Assembly (NCBI RefSeq): GCF_024699945.1
Contig: NZ_JAJOMY010000001.1
Location: forward strand, 434,001 to 498,000
Reading direction: 5' to 3'
From: Phenylobacterium sp. J426
GTDB lineage: Bacteria > Pseudomonadota > Alphaproteobacteria > Caulobacterales > Caulobacteraceae
DNA length: 64,000 bases
The position numbers and the translations under genes are program-made. Of this stretch, positions 43,999 to 52,447 are shown piece by piece. The notes below the pieces were generated by a model, which ran no database searches, was not told the DNA's origin, and worked only from the letters and a program-made list of their open reading frames with translations. Positions within the stretch are counted from its first letter, which is position 1, and every line of letters begins with the position of its first letter.

Positions 43999-45212
43999 GC
44001 CAAGGCTGCGGCCCGTTCGCAGGCTGCGGTGTGAAGATGCTGATCCAACACCTCCAAGATGGCTTCGCGCGAGCCGGCGGCGAAGGTCCAGAAGGAGACC
44101 TGGGCCGTAGAGCCGGGGGCGATCCGCACGCGTCGCCGAAGCGCGAAGATCGGATCGAGCACCGCGCCGGCCTGGCCGGTCAGCGGGCGGCCTTCGAAGA
44201 CGGCGATCGGTGCGCGGACATCGCGGTTCCGGCCCAGGAAGCGCGCGCGATCGGTCTCGAATTCCGGCTTGCCGAGGGCAGCGCCTTCAACGATCGCCAG
44301 ATGCGCGGCCCAGAGCTCAGGGTCCTCCGGCGCCCGGCGTCGACGGGTCGCAAGCAAGGCTCCCCCAAGCGCCGGATGATGTTCCGTCTCCACGAACAGC
44401 TTGGAGAACGCTGGGTGGGCGGCGTCGGCGGCGTCGGGCGCAAGGACCAGCTCGCCATATGAGGTGATTTCGACTTCGCGCTCGACGTCGCCTGCGTTGG
44501 TCAAGGTCACGCGTCGGAGCTCCCCGTCGTCCTCCGCGGAAACCAGCACCACGAGTTCAGTCACCAGGTCGCCATCGCGGCGCGAGTATTCCGCGCGGTC
44601 GGCGAAGAAGGTCACGCCATACTCCGACGGCTCGGCGGCGGTAGGCTGATAGCCGGTGGACCAAACGCGCCCGCTAGCCACATCGCGCAGATAGATGAAA
44701 GCGCCCCAGTCGTCGCGCACGCTGTCTTCGCGCCAACGCGTTAGCGCCTGGCTTCGCCAGCGGCTGCAACCGCCTCCCGCAGCGGTGAGCAGCACGCTGT
44801 AGCGACCGTTCGACAAAATGTGGGTGGCGGGACTCGCGCCGTGCGGTGTGGAGTAGTGGCGCCCGAGCGCCAGTTCCGACGCCTCGGTCAAGTGCGGGCC
44901 CGCGCGCTCGGCGGCGGCCGTCGCCGGCCGGACGTCGCGCGGCATGCGTTCGTGCAGGAGGAGCTCGGCGGCCTGAACGAGCGGATCCGCGTGGAAGCGC
45001 TCGCGTAACAGTCCGCCCAGCAACGTATTTGCCAAGGCGGTGACCGTCATCCCCTGGTGATGGGCCATGAACGATCGCACGATCGCGACACGGGCGCCTT
45101 CCGGCACCCGCGCGGGCGTGTAGTCCAAAGCCTCATAGAAGCCGTGGCGTCCCTTTGCGCCCGCCGCGGTCAAGACGCCGAAGTTGGCGACGGCTTCGCG
45201 CGGATCGATCAT
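43858..45212 (-). CDS. NdvB segment 3: end of glycoamylase domain and first GH94-like domain
   Basis: Begins in DPREAVANFGVLTAAGAKGRHGFYEALDYTP and VRSFMAHHQGMTVTALAN, which close the glycoamylase-like domain, then a beta-sandwich of the GH94/GT36 type (RDVASGRVWSTGYQP, YSRRDGDLVTELVVLVSAEDDGELRR). The frame ends at the C6 run 43855-43860; a seventh C joins it to QPDLWVLGISGD in segment 4. Confidence 0.8.
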
Positions 45213-45506
45213 CGCGGCGAGCGCTGTCGCATAGGGTGCGACGACGGCCTCTTCGTCGAGGCCTCGCTTGAGACCGAGCCCCGGAATCCCGAAGTTGGAG
45301 TATTGGTAGGTGAACTCGAGATCCCGCGCGTTGAACCCAGATTCGAGACGCCCCAGGGGCGGCCATGGCTCCGCCCGTAGGCAATTTGGCGGCGGACGAC
45401 CGCCCGCAGCGACCGCTCCAGCAGACTGCCGGCGGGCGAGCGCATCACCAGCGACGGCATCAGGTACTCGAACATGGACCCCGACCAGGAAATCAGGGCC
45501 GCGCCT

Positions 45507-46090
45507 TCAGGCGTGGGGGGTCACAGCATGACCGAGTCTAAACCAGTGACGCGCCGGCACGTCGCCCTTAGCGATGGCGAGGAAGCTCGCCAACCGGGCC
45601 TCAGAGGCCAACAAATCGTAGCAGTTGGCGTCCAACGCCCCATCGGCGACGCGGTAGCCGATCGACAGCAGCTTGCGGTCTTGATCGAGCAGGAAGCCGT
45701 ACTCCATCTCCAGCGCCAGCTGGCGCGCGGCGGCTTCCGCCGCTGCGAGACGGCGGTCCAGCTCAGAGAATTCCAAGTCGCGGAGATGGCTGCGGAGCCC
45801 CGCCTCCACTGCGGATAGCCAATGGGCCAGCTCCGCAGCGTCCTCGCGTTCCGCCAGCAGACCCCTCAGCGGTTCGGCGAGTCCCGCCCATTCGCGCAGG
45901 ACATCGTCCAAAGTTCGGGCGTCCTTTCCCTCCTCGCCTCGGCGCAAGGTCCCCGAGAGGTCCCGCAGCGCCTCCTCCAGGCGCCCCCAGGTCTGATGTG
46001 CGGACACCGCAGGCGCGCAGAGCGGCGCCAATTCCTCCCTGGCGAGGTCGATGGCGTCGGACACGCCGGCCCATCGCGCATGCGGGGGAG
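45507..46090 (-). CDS. NdvB segment 2: middle of the glycoamylase-like domain
   Basis: Continues from segment 1 after the G-run slip: WAGVSDAIDLAREELAPL, helical stretch LSELDRRLAAAEAAARQL-like, then FLLDQDRKLLSIGYRVADG and ASFLAIAKGDVPARHWFRLG. In NdvB this domain processes growing glucan and is needed for chain release. The frame ends early at the G6 run 45514-45519; with five Gs it continues PTPEGAALISWSGSMFEYLMPS, which is found in the reading frame at 45209-45475. Confidence 0.75.
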
Positions 46091-49000
46091 CGGCTGGGCC
46101 CGCCACGCGCGGCAGCTCGCCGCGAGCGTCAGCAGGCATCCAGCCAGGTTTCCGCTGTCCACGGTGGACACATAAAGCGGCTCCAGCGCGCGCAGATCGC
46201 GCGTGTCATACCAGTTGAGCAAGTGGCCGCGGCGGCGGTCCATGCGCTGCAAGGTGGCCAGCGTGGCCTCTATACGCTCGAGGGCGTCGCCGACGCCGAT
46301 CCAACCGAGATCGCGCGCGCAGACGGTCGAGAGCAGGTAGAGACCAATGTTGGTGGGAGATGTGCGGTGGGCGACGGCCGGGGGATCTTCCTGGACGTTG
46401 TCCGGCGGCAGGTGGTTGTCGGCGGCGGTGACGTAGGTTTCGAAGTAGCGCCAGGTCCGGCGCGCCGTCAGACGCAGCGCGGCCGTGTCGGCCGCGGTCA
46501 GCTCGCCCGCTTCCGGCAGGGGTTGAATTCGGCTGATCCGCTGAGCGACCAACGGCGCGAACAGCCAGGCGAATGAGATGCTCACCCCGAGCGGCCAAGC
46601 CTCGCCGGACCCGATCGCACTGATCGCAAGGCCTGCGCAGGCCAGGGGCAATACGCCCCACATCCGTCGATAGAAGTCTGAGACGTCCAACGGCAGGCCT
46701 GCCGCGAGCTGGGCTGCGGGCACCCATTCCAGCAGTCGGCGGCGGGTGACAAACAGGCGCCATAGCGTCCGAACGATGGCGTCGGACATGAGCCAGGCCT
46801 GGTGGGGCAGAAGCGTGACCAGCAGCAGGGCGCGGGCGGTCGCGACGCGGAGGTCTGCGCCCATGCCTCTCAGTCGGTCTCGCGTGCGTATCCCTGCAGT
46901 GCGCGGCGCAAGGTCATCGATCAGCGGCATGAGCGCCGGCGCGACGACGGAGCCCAGCACGAACAGCGTCCAGACGATGGCATGGTTGCCGAGGGCGGCC
47001 CACCCCGCGAACAGCGCCGCTACGGCCGCTGGCGCGGTCAGGGTCCGTCGCAGGTTGTCGAGCATCTTCAGCCGCCCGATGACCGGGAGCGGCCCCGGCG
47101 CGAGGCATCTGCCGGCGGGTATGCGAAGAATCCAAGGCAACAACTGCCAGTCGCCGCGAGCCCAGCGATGGTGCCGAAGGCCCGCAACGTCGTAACGGGT
47201 GGGGGCGTCGTCCACCACCTCGACATCGGACACCAGACCGGTACGCGCATAGACCCCCTCGAACAGGTCATGGCTCAACATCGTTGATTCCGGTACGCGC
47301 CCGCAAAGCGCCGCCTCGAAGGCGTCTACGTCGTAGATCCCCTTGCCCCCGTAGGAGCCTTCGCCGAACAGGTCCTGATAGACGTCGCTTACCGCGGCGG
47401 CATAGGGGTCGATCCCGCTCGCTCCCGAAAACAGCCGGTGGAACAGCGAGCCGCTATGCCCCACCGGCAGCGCCGGCGAAACCCGCGGCTGCAGGATTCC
47501 GTAGCCTTCCACCACCCGCTGCTGTCCCGCATCCAGCCGTGGGCGGTTGAGGGGATGGGCCATCTTGCCGATAAGGCGGCGCACCGTGTCATGGGGCAGG
47601 CGCGTGTCGGCATCCAGTGTAATGACGTACCGCACACCCTCCGGGACGGTGATTGGCGCCTCGGGCGCGGGGACGAACGTCGTGTCCTGCGCCCCGCGCA
47701 GCAGGCGGTTCAACTCGTGAAGCTTGCCGCGCTTGCGCTCCCATCCGATCCAGCGGCCTTCACTGTCGTTCCATACCCGACGGCGATGCAGCAGCAGGAA
47801 ACGGTCTCCCCCGGGCGCTGGACCATATTTCTGGTTGAGGCTCGCGATACCATCGACCGCCAGGGCGAGGAGTTCGGCATCGACCGGCTCGCTCTCCCGT
47901 TCCGCGTCCACCCAGTCCGACAGGAGTGCGTAATGGACGTCGCCTTCGACACTAGCCAGATAGTGGATCTCCAAGCCCTCGACCTGCGCCCGGATCGCCT
48001 CCGGGCTGGTGAGCATCATCGGCACCGCCACGAGAGTGCGATGCTCGGCGGGGACTCCGCCCGCGAGCTCGAGCGCTGGGAGAGCGTCTGCTCGAACGCT
48101 ATGGGTAACGACCGCGTTGACGAGGGCGACGGCGAGCTCCAAGGCCGGGACGGCTCCGAGCACCGCCAAGACGCCCAGCCAGGCGCCGCCCAGGTCTCGC
48201 GCATGGAGGAGCGGCAATAGCAGGATAAACGCGGCTGCGGAGATGATCGCTGCGGCATAGCCCCAGGCTCCGAGGCGCTGGAACGCCCGGGTCAGGACCT
48301 CGCGCGGCGGCGGTCTAAATCCCAACGCCCGTTCGAAGCGAGGCCGTTCCGACCCGATCAGGTGACAGCCGACGTGGCAGCTCGCCACCTCGCCAGCACA
48401 GGCCTCAGCGCGTGCGATAGCGGCCCAAGTGACCTCCATCTCGCTCTTACCGCTGCCTCGCGAAAGGGCCTCGATTGCGGTGCGGTAAAGATTGCGCGTC
48501 GCGAAATCCATCTCCCCGAAATCGCCTGCCCCTGTAAGCGCCGCATCGATGAGGCTCATCCGTTCGACCAGGTCCAGCCAGTCCACTTCCGAGATGCGCC
48601 GCAGGCTCGTGACGATGTTGCGGACGGTGCCGGCGGCGGCGACCTGCCGATCGTGCTCCCCACGAACGACGGCGTCAGCTGTAACGCCGTGCTCTGCGAG
48701 CTGCTCGTCCAGCCAGCCCAACACGGGTGCGATCCTCGCGTCCTGATCGCGCAGCCGATGCACCAGCTGCATCGTGAAGGCGTCCGGGCGCTGCCGACCT
48801 TCCCAGCCCTGCAGTATGGCGGCAGCGGGTTCGGGGTCGCGTCCGTAGGCGCCGAGCAGGCGGTCCGCCAGGTGGTCGGCGGTGATGCGGGCCTCGCGAC
48901 TGTCCAAGATTTGGTCGGCGAGGCGCCGTAGATTCTCCACCAGAATGAGGCGCAGGGTGATGGCCACCGCCCAAAGCTCGCCGATGGTGAGCGGGTGGAC

Positions 49001-49465
49001 GCTCTGGTACGCATGAACGTAGCGCTGCAGCATCTCCACGTCGAAGCGGCTGTCGGTGTGGGCGACGAACGCCCAGACAAGCCCAAACACCCGCGGGTAG
49101 CCCGCGAAGGGCCCAGAGATCAGCTTCGGAAGCTGCCGGTAGTAGCCGGGCGGCAAGTCCCGACGGATTTCGCGGATCTGCTCCTCGACCACATGGAAGT
49201 TATCGAGTAGCCATTGCGCCGCGGGCGTTGCGCCGTCGTCGCCCCCACCCGAACGTTGCAGCACCTTGAAGGCTTCGATGAGCCGGCGCTGGTTGTCCAG
49301 CAACCGGCCAGTGAGGCTGCGACCAGCCTTGGGGCGGCGTTCGACGGGCTGAGCCAGGGCTAGGCTCTTGGCGTGCGCCTCAAGCCGCTCGATGCTGAAC
49401 AGTTCGGCGCGGATCGGCGTCTGGTCCGACCACAGGCCGCCGGCCGGGAACAGGCCTAGCGACAT
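45866..49465 (-). CDS. NdvB segment 1: GT84 glycosyltransferase and membrane region
   Basis: About 1,200 residues. Membrane helices lie near residues 385-450, then the family-84 glycosyltransferase core: RYVITLDADTRLPHDTVRRLIG (DxD), STMLSHDLFEGVYARTGL and HHRWARGDWQLLPW (a WxxGDWQ-like acceptor motif), more helices, then YLLSTVCARDLGWIG where the glycoamylase-like domain begins. The frame is lost at 46084-46088 and the last 70 codons (to 45866) are out-of-frame reading. Confidence 0.85.
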   Translation of the reverse strand: MSLGLFPAGGLWSDQTPIRAELFSIERLEAHAKSLALAQPVERRPKAGRSLTGRLLDNQRRLIEAFKVLQRSGGGDDGATPAAQWLLDNFHVVEEQIREIRRDLPPGYYRQLPKLISGPFAGYPRVFGLVWAFVAHTDSRFDVEMLQRYVHAYQSVHPLTIGELWAVAITLRLILVENLRRLADQILDSREARITADHLADRLLGAYGRDPEPAAAILQGWEGRQRPDAFTMQLVHRLRDQDARIAPVLGWLDEQLAEHGVTADAVVRGEHDRQVAAAGTVRNIVTSLRRISEVDWLDLVERMSLIDAALTGAGDFGEMDFATRNLYRTAIEALSRGSGKSEMEVTWAAIARAEACAGEVASCHVGCHLIGSERPRFERALGFRPPPREVLTRAFQRLGAWGYAAAIISAAAFILLLPLLHARDLGGAWLGVLAVLGAVPALELAVALVNAVVTHSVRADALPALELAGGVPAEHRTLVAVPMMLTSPEAIRAQVEGLEIHYLASVEGDVHYALLSDWVDAERESEPVDAELLALAVDGIASLNQKYGPAPGGDRFLLLHRRRVWNDSEGRWIGWERKRGKLHELNRLLRGAQDTTFVPAPEAPITVPEGVRYVITLDADTRLPHDTVRRLIGKMAHPLNRPRLDAGQQRVVEGYGILQPRVSPALPVGHSGSLFHRLFSGASGIDPYAAAVSDVYQDLFGEGSYGGKGIYDVDAFEAALCGRVPESTMLSHDLFEGVYARTGLVSDVEVVDDAPTRYDVAGLRHHRWARGDWQLLPWILRIPAGRCLAPGPLPVIGRLKMLDNLRRTLTAPAAVAALFAGWAALGNHAIVWTLFVLGSVVAPALMPLIDDLAPRTAGIRTRDRLRGMGADLRVATARALLLVTLLPHQAWLMSDAIVRTLWRLFVTRRRLLEWVPAAQLAAGLPLDVSDFYRRMWGVLPLACAGLAISAIGSGEAWPLGVSISFAWLFAPLVAQRISRIQPLPEAGELTAADTAALRLTARRTWRYFETYVTAADNHLPPDNVQEDPPAVAHRTSPTNIGLYLLSTVCARDLGWIGVGDALERIEATLATLQRMDRRRGHLLNWYDTRDLRALEPLYVSTVDSGNLAGCLLTLAASCRAWRAQPLPRMRDGPACPTPSTSPGRNWRRSARLRCPHIRPGGAWRRRCGTSRGPCAEARRERTPELWTMSCANGRDSPNR

Positions 49466-49570
49466 GGCGGATGCGCCTCGGCTCGCAAGGCCAGAGAGGA
49501 ATCCGCCAGATTGACGCGGGTCGTCGCCGACACCTGTGTGTTGTCCGGAGCCGCTGTTCATCCGCCAACA

Positions 49571-49596
49571 GACGCATTCGCACCGCCGCCATTACA
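49571..49596 (-). promoter_or_regulatory. TGTAA-N17-CGTC element upstream of ndvB
   Basis: Minus strand: TGTAA at 49596-49592, 17 nt, CGTC at 49574-49571. About 105 nt before the proposed ndvB start at 49465; the longer start at 49561 would leave only a few nucleotides of leader. Confidence 0.65.
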
Positions 49597-49759
49597 GCGA
49601 CGCTGCCGTTGGAGCGGGTGATTACGGGGTGCTGAAGAGAAGATTGAGCGCGGGGTCAAATCCTTGCTGTAGCGCTGCAACCCTTTCACGCACCCTGCAG
49701 TGAACTCGGCGCCGGACTAGCGCTACAGGGGGCTCCAAACTTCGCAGAACCCCCTTGTC

Positions 49760-49785
49760 TGTAAACTTCGGCCGACCCTGGCGTC
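49760..49785 (+). promoter_or_regulatory. TGTAA-N17-CGTC element upstream of the DUF5676 gene
   Basis: TGTAA at 49760-49764, 17 nt, CGTC at 49782-49785, 42 nt upstream of the GTG at 49828. Divergent from the ndvB element. Confidence 0.7.
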
Positions 49786-49827
49786 TTGTTTCAAGGACGG
49801 CCCGAGCGGGCCATTGGAGGAGACGCG

Positions 49828-50115
49828 GTGAGCCGCAGGGAAGTGATGAATCAGCAGAGCATCAGGTCCGGCGTGCAGTTGATGGCCCTAGGTTGGAGCC
49901 TCTCGATCTTCTTTCTGCTGACGTTCGTGTTGTGCGCCGCGCTGGTCTATCTGCTGCCCGCGGATACCGAGCATCTGCTCGCCCGCGTCATGCCCTCGCT
50001 TGACTGGCGCGACCCGTCGAACACCGCGTTCGGGGCCGTCGCGGCTTTCGCCTCGGGCTGGTACGCGGCCTTTTTCGGCCGCGGTCTCTACAACTACTTT
50101 CGCGGCCGGCGCTGA
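49828..50115 (+). CDS. DUF5676 family membrane protein
   Basis: A 95-residue protein with two membrane segments: ALGWSLSIFFLLTFVLCAALVYLLP (about residues 20-44) and FGAVAAFASGWYAAFFGRGLYNYF near the C-terminus. This matches small DUF5676 proteins that occur with copper genes; function unknown. GTG 49828 has GGAGGA 6 nt upstream; an ATG at 49846 is a possible alternative. It has its own TGTAA/CGTC promoter element and hairpin terminator, so it is a single-gene unit. Confidence 0.7.
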   Translation: MSRREVMNQQSIRSGVQLMALGWSLSIFFLLTFVLCAALVYLLPADTEHLLARVMPSLDWRDPSNTAFGAVAAFASGWYAAFFGRGLYNYFRGRR

Positions 50116-50125
50116 GCCGCGGAAA

Positions 50126-50150
50126 GGGCGAGCGCCCCCCTCGCTCGCCC
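50126..50150 (+). terminator. Hairpin after the DUF5676 gene
   Basis: GGGCGAGCG (50126-50134) pairs with CGCTCGCCC (50142-50150), 9-bp stem with a 7-nt loop, 11 nt past the stop codon. No T-run follows. Confidence 0.55.
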
Positions 50151-50579
50151 CTGGCCTGATCGTCCCCGGTCAGGTGATGCGCCGGGAGCGGGCCTAAGGG
50201 TCCGCTCCCAAGCGCGCTGGAACGGCAACTCGCTCAGAGTGCCTGGCCACTAAAGTCGCGGGCCCTCAGGGTCACGCCAAAAGCCACCGGATTCACGGCC
50301 AGGAACAAAGCCAGCAGCGTCAGGCCCGAATGCGCCGGCTCCCAACGCCGCAGGTAAAGTCGATCATCATGGCCGGAAGTGGGCTGTGCAAGACGTTCCC
50401 CGGAGCGGGATCGCCCTGCCAGCACACGCGACGCCCAAGATAAGCGGCAATACGCACGAGGTGACAAAACCCCTCAAATAGATTTTTGCTTTGCCACTTA
50501 AATGTTGAACTTGACCGCGATCAAAGAAGGCGGTTTCATTCCCGTTGAAGCTCCACGCGAACAGATCGGGGACATTCGA
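50151..50579. other. Intergenic region without a confirmed gene
   Basis: About 430 nt. A minus-strand frame ending at 50234 contains a single hydrophobic stretch (LTLLALFLAVNPVAFGVTL), which could be a small membrane protein, but there is no ribosome binding site or clear start. I see no TGTAA/CGTC element or CueR dyad ahead of the sigma factor that follows. Confidence 0.4.
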
Positions 50580-51227
50580 ATGCTGCACGCGACAGCCGCA
50601 ATATTTGAGAGTGCTGATAGTGGAGCGACATTCCATCCGTTGGAATCTTCGCGGGGCCTTGCTGATCCTCAAGGCGGCAGGGACGATCTGGCCTTGCAGC
50701 TGGCCGCCGAACGGCCCCGCCAGATACGCTTCCTGCGCAGCCGTCTGCCGTCGCAGCAAGACGCCGAGGACGCTTGGCAGGACGCCGCTATCAAGTTCCT
50801 GCAGCACGCTGAATCACTGGGCGCCGCCGAGCGCCCTCGGGCCTGGATGGGCGTCACCCTGCGCCGGCTGGTGGTCGACCGCTACCGCAGGGCCGCCGTC
50901 CGGCGCCGCACACTCGATGCTCTGGCCGTCCAGCCTGCGCCGGACGCGGCCGACACGGACGAGGACCTCGTCGCTCCGAGCGATTGCCTGAAGGCCGCCC
51001 TTCGCGAGCTCAAGTCGGAGTACCGCCAGATCCTCACCGAGACCTATCTCGATGAGCGCCCCCTGAAGGCTGTCGCCCACCATCTGGAGCTCACCGCCAA
51101 CAACGCCGCCGTGCGCCTCCACCGCGCCCGCAACGCCCTGCGTCAGGTCATGGCCGAGAAGTGCCAGAGCTGCGCTCTTGCCGATTGCTGGGCCAGGACG
51201 AGGGCCGAAAAGCTGCTCAAGGCCTAG
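50580..51227 (+). CDS. ECF sigma factor with Cys-containing C-terminus (CorE-like)
   Basis: A 215-residue ECF sigma factor (ATG 50580 with GGGGA 8 nt upstream; the frame is open from 50502). Region 2 has RLPSQQDAEDAWQDAAIKFL and WMGVTLRRLVVDRYRRAAV; region 4 has LKAVAHHLELTANNAAVRLHRARNALRQVM. The C-terminal CQSCALADCW (three Cys) resembles, in a shorter form, the Cys cluster of the sigma factor at 38533-39186. The two are diverged paralogues of similar size and layout. No anti-sigma factor is next to it. The DUF2933-ICMT-ATPase genes follow in the same direction. Confidence 0.8.
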   Translation: MLHATAAIFESADSGATFHPLESSRGLADPQGGRDDLALQLAAERPRQIRFLRSRLPSQQDAEDAWQDAAIKFLQHAESLGAAERPRAWMGVTLRRLVVDRYRRAAVRRRTLDALAVQPAPDAADTDEDLVAPSDCLKAALRELKSEYRQILTETYLDERPLKAVAHHLELTANNAAVRLHRARNALRQVMAEKCQSCALADCWARTRAEKLLKA

Positions 51228-51326
51228 TGGCGGCCCCAGCGACGTTACGCGGGCCGTGTAATCTAGGAGAGTCCGATGACCAGCTACCCTCCAAGCGGTT
51301 GCGGCGGAGAGTCCTTCTCGTCGCGC

Positions 51327-51351
51327 TGTAATGACGTGTCCGATCTGCGTC
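51327..51351 (+). promoter_or_regulatory. TGTAA-N16-CGTC element (variant spacing)
   Basis: TGTAA at 51327-51331 and CGTC at 51348-51351 with 16 nt between, 58 nt before the start of the DUF2933 gene. One base shorter than the exact-spacing sites. Confidence 0.45.
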
Positions 51352-51409
51352 GTCCTACGCGTCGGTTGTGCGAGGGCGCGGTCGAGCGCCTGGGTGAGGA
51401 GCTTTTCAG

Positions 51410-51740
51410 ATGGAACATCGACAATCACCGCCAAGTCGCCCTGCATCGCTCTCAGGGGGCCCTTTTGGGCCTGGGACCCCCGATAGGCGCGCGCCCCACC
51501 CAGGGGCTGCGAATGCTCCTCACAGGGCTGGTCATCGCCGTCTTCGGCGCTGGCCTGATCTTCCTCTTGGTAGGCGAGCACCGTCTGCACGTGCTGGGTT
51601 GGCTGCCTTTCCTGTTGCTGCTCCTTTGCCCGCTTCTTCATCTGGGCATGCATGGGGGACATGGCGGTCACGACGGCAGTCGCGACGGTGAAGATCAGGC
51701 GCCGAAAACCGGGGTCCAGACCCACCAGCACAGGTTATAG
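51410..51740 (+). CDS. DUF2933 small membrane protein (frameshifted)
   Basis: ATG 51410 (GAGGAG 8 nt upstream) starts MEHRQSPPSRPASLSG, then a G5 run at 51455-51459 shifts the frame; four Gs give ALLGLGPPIGARPTQGLR leading into LVIAVFGAGLIFLLVGEHRLHVLGWLPFLLLLLCPLLHLGMHGGHGGH. The two hydrophobic segments and the HGGHGGH end are DUF2933 features. About 110 residues. An alternative in-frame reading from 51276 lacks the typical start. First gene of an operon with ICMT and a P-type ATPase. Confidence 0.7.
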
Positions 51741-51751
51741 AAGAGGCCGCA

Positions 51752-52411
51752 ATGTCCGATACGCCCGCATACGGCCTCTGGTCCTTGGTGATCCTGAATT
51801 CAGCGCTATTCATCTTCTTCGCATTGACCTTCTTTAAACCGCGGACGGCGCGCGATTGGCGCTCGTTTGGCGCGTTCAGCGCTTTCCTCGTGGCCTTGTT
51901 CACTGAGATGTACGGCTTTCCGCTGACCATCTACTTCCTGTCAGGTTGGCTGCAGAGCCGTTTCCCGAACGTCGACTGGTGGTCGCACGACGCCGGTCAC
52001 CTCCTCGAGATGATGTTCGGCTGGAAGGCTAACCCCCATTTTGGTCCGTTCCACTTGCTGAGCTTCGCCTCTATTGGCGGGGGTTTCTGGGCGATTTCGG
52101 CGGCTTGGCCGGTGCTGTATCGCGCCCAGCGTGAAGGCAAGCTGGCGACGACCGGCTCGTACAGCCGGGTCCGACATCCGCAATACGTCGGCTTCGTCCT
52201 GGTGATGTTCGGCTTCCTGCTGCAATGGCCGACACTGCTCACGCTCGCGATGTTCCCGGTCCTGGTGGTGATGTACTGGCGCTTGGCCGTCAGCGAAGAG
52301 CGCGAGACCGCGGCCCGCTTCGGCGAAGTCTATGCCGCGTACAAGCGCGCCACGCCCGCTTTCATCCCGCGCCTGCGCCGGTCAGGCGACGCCCAGCGTT
52401 CTCCAGTTTGA
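51752..52411 (+). CDS. Isoprenylcysteine carboxyl methyltransferase-family membrane protein
   Basis: A 219-residue protein with about five membrane segments and the ICMT signature GSYSRVRHPQYVGFVLVMFGFLLQWPT (about residues 133-159), followed by EERETAARFGEVYAAYKRATPAFIP. Bacterial members are methyltransferases or of unknown activity; many lie with metal-transport genes. It starts 11 nt past the DUF2933 stop with AAGAGG upstream, and the ATPase begins 36 nt after it. Confidence 0.8.
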   Translation: MSDTPAYGLWSLVILNSALFIFFALTFFKPRTARDWRSFGAFSAFLVALFTEMYGFPLTIYFLSGWLQSRFPNVDWWSHDAGHLLEMMFGWKANPHFGPFHLLSFASIGGGFWAISAAWPVLYRAQREGKLATTGSYSRVRHPQYVGFVLVMFGFLLQWPTLLTLAMFPVLVVMYWRLAVSEERETAARFGEVYAAYKRATPAFIPRLRRSGDAQRSPV

Positions 52412-52447
52412 TCCGCACGTCCAGCGCCGCCACCGCAGGGGTATGCC

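Larger units (their letters stand above)
40962..49465 (-). pseudogene. ndvB: NdvB/Cgs-type cyclic beta-glucan synthase, whole gene (five frameshifts as sequenced)
   Basis: One gene of about 2,830 codons, the size of NdvB/Cgs. In order: GT84 glycosyltransferase with membrane helices, glycoamylase-like domain, and GH94-type phosphorylase domain. Five single-base slips split it: G5 run 46084-46088 (six expected), G6 run 45514-45519 (five expected), about 45346 (one base missing), C6 run 43855-43860 (seven expected) and C6 run 41438-41443 (five expected). Each repair restores family sequence, so I think the gene is intact in the organism. It polymerises glucose from UDP-glucose into cyclic periplasmic glucans and is translationally linked to pgm. 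Start at ATG 49465 rather than 49561, because the promoter element at 49571-49596 lies too close to the latter. Confidence 0.8.

Noticed and set aside
49599-49626. CGTAA (minus strand, 49626-49622) with a CGTC 19 nt away
   Set aside because: The spacing is two bases too long and the exact element at 49571-49596 overlaps it.
50234-50467. 77-codon minus-strand frame with a hydrophobic stretch
   Set aside because: No ribosome binding site, unclear start, no family; it could still be a small membrane protein.
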